Numbered from the stretch's first letter, positions 14,824 through 24,974 are shown. The stretch: DNA of 48,604 nt from Clostridia bacterium (GCA_017560905.1 JAFZEA010000005.1:1-48604); one strand, 5' to 3'. Numbers and translations are program-made. The notes: a model not told the origin generated them from the letters alone.

Positions 14824-15119
14824 TGAGAACTCCCTATGATGTAATTAAGAAGCCTGTCATTTCTGAGAAATCCATGATGAAGATGCAGAATGACAAAACC
14901 TATGTTTTCGAAGTTGCTACCGACAGCAACAAGACCGAAGTTAAGAGTGCCGTTGAGGCCATCTTCGACGTTAAGGTTGCCAAGGTCACCATCGTAAACG
15001 TTTCCGGTAAGGAAAAGAGAATGGGCGTTCACAAGGGTTATCGTCCCGACACCAAGAAGGCCTATGTTAAACTGACCGAAGACTCCAAGACCATTGAGTT
15101 CTTCGACGGTATGATGTAA
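14823..15119 (+). CDS. rplW: Ribosomal protein L23 (uL23)
   Basis: A 98-residue protein at the tunnel exit, where it forms the docking site for trigger factor and SRP. It shows the usual VIKKPVISEKSM start and the TKKAYVKL C-terminal strand. It overlaps rplD by one base; the ribosome binding site GAGGAGG lies inside the end of rplD. Confidence 0.97.
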   Translation: MRTPYDVIKKPVISEKSMMKMQNDKTYVFEVATDSNKTEVKSAVEAIFDVKVAKVTIVNVSGKEKRMGVHKGYRPDTKKAYVKLTEDSKTIEFFDGMM

Positions 15120-15136
15120 GAAGGAGGAAGTAGACA

Positions 15137-15970
15137 ATGGCTGTAAAAACTTATAAACCTACAACTCCTGCAAGAAGACAGATGAGCAACGTTGATTACT
15201 CCTGTCTGTCCAAGGTTGCTCCCGAGCGTTCCTTGCTCGCCGGCAAGAAAAAGAACTCCGGCAGAAACAGCTACGGCAGAATCACCGTCCGTCATCAGGG
15301 CGGCGGCAACAAGCAGAAGTACAGAATCATCGATTTCAAGCGTAACAAGCTGGATATGCCTGCTACCGTTAAGACCATCGAGTATGATCCTAACCGCACC
15401 GTATTCATCGCTTTGATCGAGTATACCGATGGCGAGAAGAGCTACATTCTGGCTCCCGCCGACATCCACGTGGGTGACACCGTTATCAGCAGCAAGGATG
15501 CCGACATCAAGCCCGGCAACTGCCTGCCTCTGGAAGCCATCCCCGTTGGTACCATCGTCAACAGCGTTGAGCTGTATCCCGGTAAGGGCGCCCAGTTGGT
15601 TCGTTCCGCCGGTGCTTACGCTCAGCTGATGGCTAAGGAAAACGGTTATGCTCAGGTTCGCCTCCCCTCCGGTGAGGTAAGAATGGTTCGTCTGAATTGT
15701 AAGGCCACCATCGGTGTGCTTTCCAACGGCGATCACTCCAACGTTTCTATCGGCAAGGCCGGCAGAAAGCGCCATATGGGTATTCGTCCTACCGTCCGCG
15801 GTTCTGTAATGAACCCCTGCGATCACCCCCACGGTGGTGGTGAGGGTAGAGCTCCTATCGGTCGTAGCGGTCCTATGACTCCCTGGGGCAAGCCCACACT
15901 CGGTTACAAGACTCGTTCTAAGAAGAACAAGTCCAACAAGTTCATCGTAAGACGCAGAAACGGTAAATAA
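15137..15970 (+). CDS. rplB: Ribosomal protein L2 (uL2)
   Basis: A 277-residue large-subunit core protein needed for subunit association and peptidyl transfer. The conserved C-terminal stretch with [14 protein letters not shown] (the catalytic-centre His region) and [17 protein letters not shown] is complete. AAGGAGG precedes the ATG by 8 nt. Confidence 0.97.
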   Translation: MAVKTYKPTTPARRQMSNVDYSCLSKVAPERSLLAGKKKNSGRNSYGRITVRHQGGGNKQKYRIIDFKRNKLDMPATVKTIEYDPNRTVFIALIEYTDGEKSYILAPADIHVGDTVISSKDADIKPGNCLPLEAIPVGTIVNSVELYPGKGAQLVRSAGAYAQLMAKENGYAQVRLPSGEVRMVRLNCKATIGVLSNGDHSNVSIGKAGRKRHMGIRPTVRGSVMNPCDHPHGGGEGRAPIGRSGPMTPWGKPTLGYKTRSKKNKSNKFIVRRRNGK

Positions 15971-15991
15971 TAACGGAAGGAGAATACAATC

Positions 15992-16264
15992 ATGGGCAGA
16001 AGCGTGAAAAAGGGACCTTATGTCGATCCCAAGTTATACGCAAGAATTCAAAGCATGAACGAGTCCGGTGAAAAGAGAGTGCTTAAGACCTGGTCCAGAG
16101 CATCCACCATCTTTCCGGAGTTCGTTGGTCATACGATCGCCGTTCATGACGGCAGAAAACACGTTCCGGTATATGTTACTGAGGATATGGTAGGTTACAA
16201 GCTCGGTGAGTTTGCTCCCACCCGTACCTTCAGAGGTCATGCCGGTTCCAAAACCAGCAAGTAA
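15992..16264 (+). CDS. rpsS: Ribosomal protein S19 (uS19)
   Basis: A 90-residue protein of the 30S head. It has the family start [11 protein letters not shown] and the ending [21 protein letters not shown] lies ahead of the ATG. Spacing to rplB is 21 nt and to rplV 17 nt, consistent with one transcript. Confidence 0.97.
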   Translation: MGRSVKKGPYVDPKLYARIQSMNESGEKRVLKTWSRASTIFPEFVGHTIAVHDGRKHVPVYVTEDMVGYKLGEFAPTRTFRGHAGSKTSK

Positions 16265-16281
16265 GAGGGAGGATAAAGATA

Positions 16282-16620
16282 ATGCAAGCTAAAGCAGAAC
16301 TCAAACATTTAAGAATCTCTCCTCGCAAAGTCGGTGTTGTACTGGATCTGATCCGCAATAAGCCTGCTACCTATGCAATGGCTATTCTGAACAATACCCC
16401 CAAGGCTGCTTCCACTCCTCTGGCCAAGCTGCTCAAGAGCGCCATGGCCAATGCCGAGAACAACTTCGGTATGGACGTCAGCAAGCTGTATGTTAAGGAA
16501 GCCCTCTGCGGTGCCGGCCCGATTCTCAAGAGAATCCAGCCCAGAGCACAGGGAAGAGCTTTCAGAATCTACAAGAGAACTTCTCACGTTACCATCGTAC
16601 TTGAGGAGAAGGAGGGTTAA
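16282..16620 (+). CDS. rplV: Ribosomal protein L22 (uL22)
   Basis: A 112-residue protein whose long beta-hairpin lines the exit tunnel. The signature region GPILKRIQPRAQGRAFRI near the C-terminus is intact, as are the start LKHLRISPRKVG and the KLLKSAMANAENN helix. The ribosome binding site is GAGGGAGGA. rpsC follows after 3 nt. Confidence 0.97.
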   Translation: MQAKAELKHLRISPRKVGVVLDLIRNKPATYAMAILNNTPKAASTPLAKLLKSAMANAENNFGMDVSKLYVKEALCGAGPILKRIQPRAQGRAFRIYKRTSHVTIVLEEKEG

Positions 16621-16623
16621 GTA

Positions 16624-17298
16624 ATGGGACAGAAAGTAAATCCGCACGGACTTCGCGTCGGTGTTATCAAAAACTGGGACTCCCGTTGGATCGTCAATGA
16701 CTCTCTGACCGGAGATCTGATCAAGGAAGATCATGACATCAGAGTCTTCCTGAAGAAAAAATTGTACAGTGCCGGTGTACCGAAGATTGAGATCGAGAGA
16801 GACAACTCCGGTAACAACGTTCGCATTCATCTCTATTGTGCCAAGCCCGGTCTGGTTATCGGCCGCGGTGGCGCTGAGATCGAAAAGCTCAAGGCTGAAC
16901 TGTGCAAAATGACCGCCAAGAAGGTCAACATCAATATCGTCGAGGTCAAGAACATTGACACCGACAGCCAGCTGGTTGCTGAGAGCATTGCACAGCAGCT
17001 CGAGAAGAGAATCGCTTTCCGCCGTGCTACCAAGCAGGCCATCGGCAGAACCATGAAGACCGGTGCCAAGGGTATCAAGGTTATGGTTGCAGGTCGTCTT
17101 AACGGTGCTGAAATCGCCAGAAGCGAGAGCTATCATGAGGGTACCATTCCGCTGCAGACCCTGCGCGCTGACATCGACTACGGCTTCGCTGAGGCTAACA
17201 CCACCTACGGTAAGATCGGTGTCAAGGTATGGATCTACAAGGGTGAGGTCCTGAATGTGACCAAGAAGGCTTCCAAAAAGGAAGGAGGCAACAAGTAA
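16624..17298 (+). CDS. rpsC: Ribosomal protein S3 (uS3)
   Basis: A 224-residue 30S head protein that helps form the mRNA entry channel. It starts [13 protein letters not shown] and has a KH domain with the [12 protein letters not shown] loop (about residues 79-90). The C-terminal domain ends in a Lys-rich tail. The start is 3 nt after rplV and the end overlaps rplP by one base. Confidence 0.97.
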   Translation: MGQKVNPHGLRVGVIKNWDSRWIVNDSLTGDLIKEDHDIRVFLKKKLYSAGVPKIEIERDNSGNNVRIHLYCAKPGLVIGRGGAEIEKLKAELCKMTAKKVNINIVEVKNIDTDSQLVAESIAQQLEKRIAFRRATKQAIGRTMKTGAKGIKVMVAGRLNGAEIARSESYHEGTIPLQTLRADIDYGFAEANTTYGKIGVKVWIYKGEVLNVTKKASKKEGGNK

Positions 17299-17720
17299 TG
17301 TTAATTCCCAAGAGAACAAAATACAGAAAGGTGCAGAGAGGTCGTATGACCGGTAAGGCCAGCCGTGGTAACAAGGTTGCTTACGGCGATTTCGGTCTGG
17401 TAGCTACCGAGCCCTGTTGGATTACCAACAATCAGATCGAGGCTGCTCGTATCGCTCTGACCCGTTATCTTAAGAGAGGCGGTCGTGTTTGGATCAAAGT
17501 ATTCCCCGACAAGCCTGTCACCAAAAAGCCTGCCGAAGTCCGCATGGGTTCCGGTAAGGGTGCTACCGAGTACTGGGTAGCAGTTGTGAAGCCCGGCAGA
17601 GTCCTCTTTGAGGTTGCTGACGTTTCCGAAGAAATGGCAAGAGAGGCTATGAGACTTGCTGCTCACAAGCTTCCCATCAAGTGCAAGTTTATCAAGAAAG
17701 AGCAAGGCGGTGAACAATAA
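17298..17720 (+). CDS. rplP: Ribosomal protein L16 (uL16)
   Basis: A 140-residue protein contacting the A-site tRNA elbow. It begins [16 protein letters not shown] and carries the [18 protein letters not shown] motif. It overlaps rpsC and rpmC by one base at each end (TAATG), so the three are translationally coupled. Confidence 0.97.
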   Translation: MLIPKRTKYRKVQRGRMTGKASRGNKVAYGDFGLVATEPCWITNNQIEAARIALTRYLKRGGRVWIKVFPDKPVTKKPAEVRMGSGKGATEYWVAVVKPGRVLFEVADVSEEMAREAMRLAAHKLPIKCKFIKKEQGGEQ

Positions 17721-17920
17721 TGAAGGCTATTGAAGTAAGAGATATGAGCATTGAAGAGCTGACTCGTAAGCTCACCGATCTGAAAGAGGAGCTTTTTCAT
17801 TTGAAGTTCCGTCACAGCACCAATCAGTTGGAGAATCCCCAGCAGATCGTTGCTGTTAAGAAAGATATTGCCAGAGTAAACACCATTCTTCGTGAAAAGG
17901 AACTCAAGGAAAGTAAATAA
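17720..17920 (+). CDS. rpmC: Ribosomal protein L29 (uL29)
   Basis: A 66-residue two-helix protein at the tunnel exit next to L23. It has the typical EELFHLKFRHSTNQLENP segment (split over residues 26-43) and a Lys/Glu-rich end. It starts on the last base of the rplP stop. Confidence 0.96.
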   Translation: MKAIEVRDMSIEELTRKLTDLKEELFHLKFRHSTNQLENPQQIVAVKKDIARVNTILREKELKESK

Positions 17921-17946
17921 CTTTTTTGAGAAAGGAGTAAATTACA

Positions 17947-18201
17947 ATGGAAAGAGCATTAAGAAAAAAGCGTGTTGGTAAGGTAGTCAGCGATAAAATG
18001 GATAAAACCATCGTTGTTGCGATTGCTGACAATGTAAAGCATCCTTTATATAAAAAGGTTATTAAAACAACCTTAAAGTTGAAGGCCCACGATGAGAACA
18101 ACGAGTGTGGCGTAGGCGATACCGTAGAGATCATGGAAACCAGACCTCTGTCCAAGGACAAGAATTGGAGACTGGTTCGCATCATCGAGAAGGCTAAGTA
18201 A
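17947..18201 (+). CDS. rpsQ: Ribosomal protein S17 (uS17)
   Basis: An 84-residue OB-fold protein binding 16S rRNA helix 11. It shows the family segments [14 protein letters not shown] and HPLYKKVIK, and the conserved [16 protein letters not shown] ending. GAAAGGAG precedes the ATG at 17947. Confidence 0.97.
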   Translation: MERALRKKRVGKVVSDKMDKTIVVAIADNVKHPLYKKVIKTTLKLKAHDENNECGVGDTVEIMETRPLSKDKNWRLVRIIEKAK

Positions 18202-18222
18202 TATTTATAGGAGGACAAAGTC

Positions 18223-18591
18223 GTGATTCAACAACAGACTTTTCTGAAAGTTGCTGACAACACCGGTGCCAAAGAATTGATGTGCATCCGTGTTCTGGGC
18301 GGCACCAGAAGAAAATACGCAAATATCGGCGATGTCATCGTTTGCTCTGTCAAGAAAGCAGCTCCCGGCGGCTCCGTTAAGAAGGGCGACGTCGTTAAGG
18401 CTGTTATCGTTCGTTCCGTAAAGGGCGTTAAGAGAGCAGACGGCACCTGCGTTCGTTTTGATGAGAATGCAGCTGTCATCGTTGGTGAAGATAAAAACCC
18501 GAAGGGCACCCGTATCTTTGGGCCGGTTGCCAGAGAGCTGAGAGAAAAGGAATTCCTCAAGATCCTGTCTCTTGCTCCCGAGGTACTGTAA
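18223..18591 (+). CDS. rplN: Ribosomal protein L14 (uL14)
   Basis: A 122-residue protein at the subunit interface. It begins [21 protein letters not shown] from a GTG codon, with AGGAGG 8 nt upstream, and contains [18 protein letters not shown]. Its end is followed after 13 nt by the true rplX ATG. Confidence 0.96.
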   Translation: MIQQQTFLKVADNTGAKELMCIRVLGGTRRKYANIGDVIVCSVKKAAPGGSVKKGDVVKAVIVRSVKGVKRADGTCVRFDENAAVIVGEDKNPKGTRIFGPVARELREKEFLKILSLAPEVL

Positions 18592-18604
18592 GGGGGACGC
18601 TACT

Positions 18605-18928
18605 ATGAGTAAACTGAACATTAAAAAAGGCGACACTGTAATGGTTATCTCCGGCAAGTCCAAGGGCAAGACCGGTAAAGTCCTGGAGGTTTCTCCCAAA
18701 GAGGGCAAGGTAATCGTTGAGAAAGCCAACATCGTAACCAAGCACGTTAAGCCTCGCCGTCAGGGCGAGACCGGCGGCAGAATCGAAGCAGAGGGTCCTC
18801 TGTATGCCTGCAAAGTTCAGGTCATCTGCCCCAAGTGCAAGCAGCCCACCAGAATCGGTTATAAGGTTCTGGAGGACGGTAGCAAAGTCCGTGTCTGCAA
18901 GAACAAAGACTGCGGCGAGACTTTTTAA
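18605..18928 (+). CDS. rplX: Ribosomal protein L24 (uL24)
   Basis: A 107-residue assembly-initiator protein with an N-terminal KOW motif (KGDTVMVISGKSKGKTG). The frame is open upstream to 18572 inside rplN, but ATG at 18605 has AAGGGGG at the right distance and gives the normal N-terminus. The C-terminal part has CPKC and CKNKDC pairs, resembling the small zinc ribbon found in many Firmicute L24 proteins. Confidence 0.96.
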   Translation: MSKLNIKKGDTVMVISGKSKGKTGKVLEVSPKEGKVIVEKANIVTKHVKPRRQGETGGRIEAEGPLYACKVQVICPKCKQPTRIGYKVLEDGSKVRVCKNKDCGETF

Positions 18929-18947
18929 GAGGGAGGAGTAATTGAAA

Positions 18948-19487
18948 ATGGCTAGACTTAAAGAATACTATACCAAAGAAGTTGCTCCTGCACTCCTTAA
19001 GAAATTTGAGTACAAGAGCACTATGCAGATTCCTAAGTTCACCAAGATCGTTGTAAACGTCGGTTGCGGTGATGCTAAGGACAACTCCAAGGTTATCGAT
19101 TCCGTTAAGAACGATCTGTCTATTATTACCGGTCAGAAGCCTGTGGATTGTAAGGCCAGAAAGAGCGTTGCTAACTTTAAGCTGCGTGAAGGCCAGGTCA
19201 TCGGTGAGAAGGTTACCCTGAGAGGCAAGAGAATGTATGAGTTTATGGATAGACTCTTCAACATCGCGCTTCCCCGTGTCCGCGACTTCCGCGGCATCAA
19301 CCCCAACGGTTTTGACGGACGAGGCAACTATGCTTTCGGCGTTACCGAGCAGTTGATCTTCCCCGAAATCGACTACGATAAGATCGACAAGATCCGTGGT
19401 ATGGAGATTTGCTTCGTTACCACTGCTACCACTGACGAAGAAGCAAAAGAGCTGCTCACTCTGATGGGCGCTCCCTTTGCAAAGTAA
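18948..19487 (+). CDS. rplE: Ribosomal protein L5 (uL5)
   Basis: A 179-residue 5S-rRNA-binding protein of the central protuberance. It starts [21 protein letters not shown] chose ATG at 18948 over the in-frame TTG at 18942 because GGGAGGAG (18931-18938) is too close to the TTG. The signature [20 protein letters not shown] is present around residue 110. Confidence 0.96.
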   Translation: MARLKEYYTKEVAPALLKKFEYKSTMQIPKFTKIVVNVGCGDAKDNSKVIDSVKNDLSIITGQKPVDCKARKSVANFKLREGQVIGEKVTLRGKRMYEFMDRLFNIALPRVRDFRGINPNGFDGRGNYAFGVTEQLIFPEIDYDKIDKIRGMEICFVTTATTDEEAKELLTLMGAPFAK

Positions 19488-19501
19488 GGAGGGAATTTTA
19501 A

Positions 19502-19687
19502 ATGGCTAAAAAATCTATGATTTTAAAACAACAGAAAGCTCAAAAATTCTCTACACGTGAGTACAACAGATGCAAGATCTGCGGTAGACCCCATGCCTAT
19601 CTCAGAGATTTTGGTATCTGCAGAATCTGCTTCCGTGAACTGGCTTACAAGGGCCAGATCCCGGGTGTAAAGAAAGCAAGCTGGTAA
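19502..19687 (+). CDS. rpsZ: Ribosomal protein S14, zinc-binding type Z (uS14)
   Basis: A 61-residue short S14 with a complete Cys4 zinc site, CKIC and CRIC pairs around the [10 protein letters not shown] loop, ending GVKKASW. This is the zinc-containing (C+) form typical of Firmicutes, in its standard spc-operon place between L5 and S8. AAGGAGG precedes the ATG. Confidence 0.96.
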   Translation: MAKKSMILKQQKAQKFSTREYNRCKICGRPHAYLRDFGICRICFRELAYKGQIPGVKKASW

Positions 19688-19700
19688 GGAGGAAAACATC

Positions 19701-20099
19701 ATGCAAATCACTGATCCTATTGCAGACCTGCTGACTCGTGTGAGAAACGCTAACAACGCTAAGCACGAAACAGTTGAAGTTCCTGCTTCCAAAATGAAGA
19801 AGGCCATCTGCCAGATCCTTCTGGACGAGGGCTATGTCAAAGACGTGCAGGTCGTTGAAGACGGCGTGCAGGGCAAGATCGTTATCACTCTGAAGTACGG
19901 TGCCGGTAAGAGCCGCATCCTTCAGGGACTCAAGAGAATTTCCAAGCCGGGCCTTAGAATCTACTCCTCTTGCGAGGATATGCCTCAGGTTATGAAGGGT
20001 CTGGGTACCGTAATCGTATCCACCTCCAAGGGCGTTATGACCGGTAAAGCTGCTCGTAAGCTGAAAATCGGCGGCGAAGTTCTTGCGTTTATTTGGTAA
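19701..20099 (+). CDS. rpsH: Ribosomal protein S8 (uS8)
   Basis: A 132-residue central-domain assembly protein; in other bacteria it represses the spc operon. It begins [18 protein letters not shown] and ends with the conserved [14 protein letters not shown] segment and [16 protein letters not shown] lies upstream. I did not find an evident S8-binding mimic in the short spacers nearby. Confidence 0.97.
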   Translation: MQITDPIADLLTRVRNANNAKHETVEVPASKMKKAICQILLDEGYVKDVQVVEDGVQGKIVITLKYGAGKSRILQGLKRISKPGLRIYSSCEDMPQVMKGLGTVIVSTSKGVMTGKAARKLKIGGEVLAFIW

Positions 20100-20114
20100 G
20101 AGAGGTATAAAAAT

Positions 20115-20660
20115 ATGTCGAGAATTGGAAGAAAACCGATTGCCATTCCCGCCGGTGTTACCGTGACCGTGGATGAGCAGAATTTTGTCACCGTTAAAGG
20201 TGGCAAGGGCACTCTGACCGCTACCATGCATCCCGATATGAGCATTAAGGTAGAGGGTACTGAGGTTCTCGTAACCCGTCCTTCCGATGTTAAAGAGCAT
20301 CGTTCTCTGCACGGCCTGACTCGTACTCTGATCGCTAACATGATCGAGGGTGTGACCAACGGCTACAAGAAAGAGCTCAAGATCAGCGGCGTTGGTTACA
20401 GAGCACAGATGCAGGGTACCAAGCTGGTAATGAACCTGGGCTATTCCCACCCCGTAGAAGTTGACGCGGTGCCGGGCATTACTATTGAAGTCACTGATCC
20501 CAATACCGTTGTTATCAGCGGTACTGACAAACAGCTGGTCGGCCAGTTTGCTGCCAATGTCCGTGGTAAGAGAGCTCCCGAGCCCTACAAGGGTGCAGGT
20601 ATCCGCTACTCTGACGAGGTCATCAAGCGCAAAGAAGGCAAGGCCGGTAAGGGTAAATAA
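20115..20660 (+). CDS. rplF: Ribosomal protein L6 (uL6)
   Basis: A 181-residue protein near the factor-binding site. It begins MSRIGRKPIAIPAGV and carries the C-terminal signature RGKRAPEPYKGAGIRY. The ribosome binding site (AGAGAGGTATAAAAAT) is weaker than that of neighbours. Confidence 0.97.
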   Translation: MSRIGRKPIAIPAGVTVTVDEQNFVTVKGGKGTLTATMHPDMSIKVEGTEVLVTRPSDVKEHRSLHGLTRTLIANMIEGVTNGYKKELKISGVGYRAQMQGTKLVMNLGYSHPVEVDAVPGITIEVTDPNTVVISGTDKQLVGQFAANVRGKRAPEPYKGAGIRYSDEVIKRKEGKAGKGK

Positions 20661-20684
20661 GGATAAGAAAGGAAGGAAAGATTC

Positions 20685-21029
20685 ATGCTTAAGAAGACTA
20701 GACTTAAAAAACATAGAAGAGTTCGTGGTAAAATTTCCGGTACTCCCTCTTGTCCGAGACTGTCTGTGTATCGTTCCACCAAGCACATTTATGCACAGAT
20801 TATTGATGATGTAAACGCCGTTACTCTGGCTGCTGCTTCCACCGCTGAGAAGGACTTCGGTATGACCGGCGGTAACAAAGAGGCTGCTAAGAAGGTTGGT
20901 ACTATGATCGCCGAGCGCGCACTTGCCAAGGGCATCAAGACCATCGTTTTCGATAGAGGCGGTTATCAGTATCATGGCCGTGTCGCCGAGCTTGCTGCCG
21001 GTGCCCGTGAAGCCGGACTTGAGTTTTAA
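20685..21029 (+). CDS. rplR: Ribosomal protein L18 (uL18)
   Basis: A 114-residue 5S-rRNA-binding protein. It has [15 protein letters not shown] near the N-terminus, [19 protein letters not shown], and the C-terminal [26 protein letters not shown] precedes the ATG; rpsE follows after 17 nt. Confidence 0.97.
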   Translation: MLKKTRLKKHRRVRGKISGTPSCPRLSVYRSTKHIYAQIIDDVNAVTLAAASTAEKDFGMTGGNKEAAKKVGTMIAERALAKGIKTIVFDRGGYQYHGRVAELAAGAREAGLEF

Positions 21030-21046
21030 GTTAAGGAGAAAGAGTT

Positions 21047-21547
21047 ATGACTAAATTTGATGCAAGTGCAGTCGAGATGCAAGAAAAAGTTGTTTCCCTT
21101 AACCGTGTATCCAAGACCGTAAAGGGCGGTAGAATTATGAAGTTCTCCGCTTTGATCGTTGTTGGTGATGGCAATGGCCATGTCGGCGTAGGTTTGGGCA
21201 AGGCCGCTGAGGTCCCCGAAGCAATCCGTAAGGGCATCGAGGATGCAAAGAAAAACATCGTTTCCGTTTCTCTGAACGGAACCACCATTCCCCACGATAT
21301 CGTCGGCAAGTTCGGCGCTTCCATGGTTATCATGAAGCCCGCCGCCGAAGGTACCGGTGTTATCGCAGGCGGTGCTGTTCGTGCCGTTCTGGAGATGGCC
21401 GGTATCAAGGATATCCGTACTAAGGCATTGCGCTCCAGAAATCAGCGTAACGTCGTAAATGCTACTATCAACGGCTTGTCCGCACTCAAGAGCGCTGAAG
21501 AAGTTGCAGCTCTGCGCGGTAAGTCTGTTGCTGAAATCAAGGGTTAA
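21047..21547 (+). CDS. rpsE: Ribosomal protein S5 (uS5)
   Basis: A 166-residue protein of the mRNA entry channel and decoding fidelity region. It has the [20 protein letters not shown] double-stranded-RNA-binding-like start, [14 protein letters not shown] and the [15 protein letters not shown] segment. AAGGAG precedes the ATG. Confidence 0.97.
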   Translation: MTKFDASAVEMQEKVVSLNRVSKTVKGGRIMKFSALIVVGDGNGHVGVGLGKAAEVPEAIRKGIEDAKKNIVSVSLNGTTIPHDIVGKFGASMVIMKPAAEGTGVIAGGAVRAVLEMAGIKDIRTKALRSRNQRNVVNATINGLSALKSAEEVAALRGKSVAEIKG

Positions 21548-21560
21548 GGAGGAGCCGGAC

Positions 21561-21731
21561 ATGAAAATTACTTTGGTAAAGAGCCTGATCGGCGCTCTCA
21601 AGGATCAGCAGGCCACTGCATACGCTCTCGGTCTGCGCAAGATCGGTGATACCACCGTTCAGCCCGACAACGCAGCAACAAAAGGAAAAATCAAGAAAAT
21701 CTCTCACCTGATCAAGGTGGAGGCCGAATAA
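21561..21731 (+). CDS. rpmD: Ribosomal protein L30 (uL30)
   Basis: A 56-residue protein beginning [20 protein letters not shown] with the family motif [20 protein letters not shown]. The frame is open upstream inside rpsE, but ATG at 21561 follows AAGGAGG and gives the normal length. Confidence 0.95.
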   Translation: MKITLVKSLIGALKDQQATAYALGLRKIGDTTVQPDNAATKGKIKKISHLIKVEAE

Positions 21732-21748
21732 TAAGGAGGTGTCTTAGA

Positions 21749-22189
21749 ATGAAACTGCATGAACTCACTCCCGTAGCCGGTGCTACTCACAGCTCCAATC
21801 GTGTTGGTCGCGGTCCCGGTTCCGGTAATGGTAAGACCTCCGGTAAAGGTCACAAGGGTCAGAAGGCTCGCTCCGGCGGTTCCATCCGTCCCGGCTTTGA
21901 AGGCGGCCAGATGCCCCTGCAGAGAAGAATCCCCAAGAGAGGCTTTAACAACATCTTCGCTAAGACTTATGTTGTTCTCAACCTCAATGACCTGAGCAAA
22001 TTTGATGCTAACAGCGTCGTAGACATTGCTGCAGTTCGTGAAGCCGGCTTCGGTCCTCGTGAAAACGATGGTCTGAAGATCATCGGCAGCGGCAGCATTG
22101 ACAAAGCCCTGACTGTCAAGGTCACCAAAATTACAAGTGGCGCAAAAGAAAAGATCGAAGCTGCCGGAGGAAAGGTAGAGGTGATCTAA
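21749..22189 (+). CDS. rplO: Ribosomal protein L15 (uL15)
   Basis: A 146-residue protein beginning MKLHELTPVAGAT, with the Gly/Lys-rich extension GPGSGNGKTSGKGHKGQKAR and the GGQMPLQRRIPKRGF segment. AAGGAGG precedes the ATG. The secY GTG begins immediately after its stop codon. Confidence 0.97.
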   Translation: MKLHELTPVAGATHSSNRVGRGPGSGNGKTSGKGHKGQKARSGGSIRPGFEGGQMPLQRRIPKRGFNNIFAKTYVVLNLNDLSKFDANSVVDIAAVREAGFGPRENDGLKIIGSGSIDKALTVKVTKITSGAKEKIEAAGGKVEVI

Positions 22190-23497
22190 GTGTTTAAAGT
22201 ATTGGCAAATGCATGGAAAATTGCAGATCTTCGTAAAAAGATGCTTTTTACACTGTTCATTCTCGTACTGTTCCGTCTGGGTTGTGCTATTCCGGTTCCT
22301 TTTCTGGATAACAAAGCCCTGGCAGATATGTTCTCTCAGTACACCGCCAATGGCCACATCTTCGGCTATCTGAACGTTCTGGCCGGTGGTGCGCTCCAGA
22401 GTGCAACTATTTTTTCTCTGTCCATTTCGCCCTACATTAACGCTTCCATCATCATGCAATTGCTTATGATTGCGATTCCTGCTTTCGAGCGCAAGATGAA
22501 AGAGGATCCTCAGGCCGGTCAGAAGATTATGACCCGCGGTACCAGATATCTGACACTGCTGTTCTCTCTTTTGCTTGGTTTCGGTTACTACACCATTCTG
22601 AGAAACTCTATGGACGTAGTTGCTTTCAAGGGCGAGAGCAGTGAAGTGTTTGCTGCTATTGTTATCATTCTGGCTTTTGCAGCCGGTGCTTCCGTCATCA
22701 TGTGGATGGGTGAGAAGATCAACGAAAAGGGTATCGGCAACGGTATCTCCATGATCCTGTTCGCAGGTATCGTTTCTCAGGCCCCTCAGATGATTATGAC
22801 CGGTTATGCTTACGTTGCCGGTAACAATTACAAGTGGACCAACTGCGTAGTACTGCTCGGCATTGTTGCGGCAATGATCGTAATGATTGCATTCGTAGTC
22901 TTCATCACCCACGGTGAGAGAAGAATTCCCGTTCAGTACGCCAAAAAGGTGGTCGGCCGTAAGATGTACGGCGGCCAGAACACACACATTCCGCTGAAAG
23001 TCAACATGACCGGCGTTATGCCCATCATCTTCGCCCAGTCCTTTGTTATGTTGCCTTCCACCATCGTTTCTTTCTTCCCCGGCTTGGAGAAGACCTGGTT
23101 TGGCAGCATCACAGCGGTCAGCGGCGGTTGGCTGTATGCTCTGTGTATGTTCCTGTTGATCATCGGCTTTAGCTACTTCTATACGATGATCACCTTCAGC
23201 CCCATCGAAGTAGCCAATAACCTCAAGAAAAACGGCGGCTTTATCATGGGCATCCGTCCCGGCCGTCCGACTTCTGAATTCATTTCAAAAACACTGAATC
23301 GCATTACCCTGTTGGGTGCCATCTTCCTCGGTTTGATCGCCGCTATTCCTGCGATCGCCTCTGCCGTGATTCCCACGCTGTCTGCGCTGGCCGTTGGCGG
23401 TACCTCTGTCATCATCGTAGTCGGTGTTGCACTGGAGTTTGTACAGCAACTGGAGAGCCAGATGGTTATGCGTCACTACAAGGGCTTCCTTGAATAA
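22190..23497 (+). CDS. secY: Protein translocase subunit SecY
   Basis: The central channel of the Sec translocon, 435 residues and ten expected membrane spans. It starts at GTG directly after rplO, with GGAGG inside the rplO end. Recognisable features include RLGCAIPVPFLD after the first span, the plug region, the conserved THGERRIPVQYAKK loop before span 6-7, and the last cytosolic loop IRPGRPTSEFI. As in other bacteria it is embedded in the spc operon and followed by adk. Confidence 0.97.
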   Translation: MFKVLANAWKIADLRKKMLFTLFILVLFRLGCAIPVPFLDNKALADMFSQYTANGHIFGYLNVLAGGALQSATIFSLSISPYINASIIMQLLMIAIPAFERKMKEDPQAGQKIMTRGTRYLTLLFSLLLGFGYYTILRNSMDVVAFKGESSEVFAAIVIILAFAAGASVIMWMGEKINEKGIGNGISMILFAGIVSQAPQMIMTGYAYVAGNNYKWTNCVVLLGIVAAMIVMIAFVVFITHGERRIPVQYAKKVVGRKMYGGQNTHIPLKVNMTGVMPIIFAQSFVMLPSTIVSFFPGLEKTWFGSITAVSGGWLYALCMFLLIIGFSYFYTMITFSPIEVANNLKKNGGFIMGIRPGRPTSEFISKTLNRITLLGAIFLGLIAAIPAIASAVIPTLSALAVGGTSVIIVVGVALEFVQQLESQMVMRHYKGFLE

Positions 23498-23506
23498 GGT
23501 GATACT

Positions 23507-24139
23507 ATGAAACTGATATTATTAGGTGCGCCCGGTGCCGGCAAAGGCACACAGGCAAAGGTTATCAGTGAAACCTATCATATCCCCGCTATCTCTACCG
23601 GCGACATGATTCGTGCCGCCGTCAGAGAGCAGACGGAGCTTGGCAAACGTGTGCAGTCACTTATCGAAGCCGGTGCGCTGGTTGACGATGAGACCGTCGT
23701 TGCTCTTGTAAAAGAGCGCGTGGCTGCCGACGATTGCAAAAACGGCTATATTCTGGACGGTTTTCCCCGTACCATTCCGCAGGCCGAAGCCTACAGAGAT
23801 GCAGGACTGGGCCTTGACAAGTGTCTGGAGATCCACGTGGATGATGAAGTTATCATCAAGCGTATGAGCGGCAGACGCGTTTGTCCCAAGTGCGGAGCTA
23901 CGTTCCACATCGATTCCCTGCCCAGTGCAGCGGGCGATCAGTGCGACAAGTGCGGAGAAGATCTCATCATCCGTAAGGATGATCGTCCCGAGACCGTCCT
24001 CGAACGGTTGGACGTATACCATCAACAGACCGAACCTCTTAAGGCTTTTTACGAGGCTGAGGGTCTGCTGGTCACCGTTGATGGTCAGCAGGGCGTAGAG
24101 GAAACCACTAAACTGGTTCTCGCAGCGCTGGAGGCATAA
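23507..24139 (+). CDS. adk: Adenylate kinase
   Basis: Converts AMP and ATP to two ADP. The 210-residue protein begins MKLILLGAPGAGKGTQAK with the P-loop GAPGAGKGT at 7-15, then the NMP-binding ISTGDMIRAAV and DGFPRT motifs. The LID carries a Cys4 zinc site, CPKCG and CDKCG, typical of Gram-positive enzymes. It starts 9 nt after secY with AAGGTGAT as binding site. Confidence 0.97.
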   Translation: MKLILLGAPGAGKGTQAKVISETYHIPAISTGDMIRAAVREQTELGKRVQSLIEAGALVDDETVVALVKERVAADDCKNGYILDGFPRTIPQAEAYRDAGLGLDKCLEIHVDDEVIIKRMSGRRVCPKCGATFHIDSLPSAAGDQCDKCGEDLIIRKDDRPETVLERLDVYHQQTEPLKAFYEAEGLLVTVDGQQGVEETTKLVLAALEA

Positions 24140-24141
24140 TA

Positions 24142-24903
24142 ATGCTGATTTTAAAAACCGATACCGATGTGCGTAAAATGCGCCTCGCCGGTAAGATTGC
24201 CGGCGGAGCCCTTATGGCCGCCAAAGCGGCCATCGCACCGGGTGTGTCCACTTGGGAACTGGACAAGATCATCGAATCTTACATCCGTTCCCATGGTGCG
24301 ATCCCTTCTTTTAAGGGATACGGCGGATTCCCCGGCAGCGCGTGTATCTCTATCAACAACGTAGTTATTCACGGTATCCCTTCCAAAAAGATTTTATTGC
24401 AGGAGGGTGACATCGTCAGCGTAGATGTGGGCGCTTATATCGACGGATTTCACGGCGATACGGCCAAGACATTTGCAGTCGGCGACATTTCCGCGGAGGC
24501 TGCCAGATTGATGGAAGTCACCGAAAACTCTCTGGGCGAAGTGATGAAGCTTCTCAGAGAAGGTGTGCGGTTGGGTGACATCGGAAATGCGGTAGACAGT
24601 TATGTGACCGGCTTCGGTTACACCACCGTCAAAGATTTTGTCGGACACGGCGTGGGCCGAGCCCTTCATGAAGACCCCAGTATTCCCAATTACGGAACGC
24701 CGGGGCGCGGTTTGCGGCTGATGAAGGGAACGACCGTTGCCATTGAGCCGATGGTCAATGCCGGTGTGGAAGATGTCATTGTGGACAATCACGACGGCTG
24801 GACGGTCCGCACAGCGGACGGCAAACTGTCTGCCCACTTTGAACACACTTTTTATATCGACAAAGAGGGATTTGTCATTCTGACAGACCCGGAGGATAAC
24901 TGA
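24142..24903 (+). CDS. map: Methionine aminopeptidase, type I
   Basis: Removes the initiator methionine from new proteins. The 253-residue enzyme has the pita-bread-fold metal ligands: Asp in SVDVGAYIDGF and HGDTAKTF, His in HGVGRALHEDP, and Glu in AIEPMVNAG and the final FEHTFYI. It begins 2 nt after adk (TAATAATG), so the pair is coupled. Confidence 0.96.
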   Translation: MLILKTDTDVRKMRLAGKIAGGALMAAKAAIAPGVSTWELDKIIESYIRSHGAIPSFKGYGGFPGSACISINNVVIHGIPSKKILLQEGDIVSVDVGAYIDGFHGDTAKTFAVGDISAEAARLMEVTENSLGEVMKLLREGVRLGDIGNAVDSYVTGFGYTTVKDFVGHGVGRALHEDPSIPNYGTPGRGLRLMKGTTVAIEPMVNAGVEDVIVDNHDGWTVRTADGKLSAHFEHTFYIDKEGFVILTDPEDN

Positions 24904-24974
24904 TCTGCCGACGAATAAAGTGATTTTAAAATTGCTACAGCCTTATACAAACATTTCAGAGGGAGGAAAGCTAA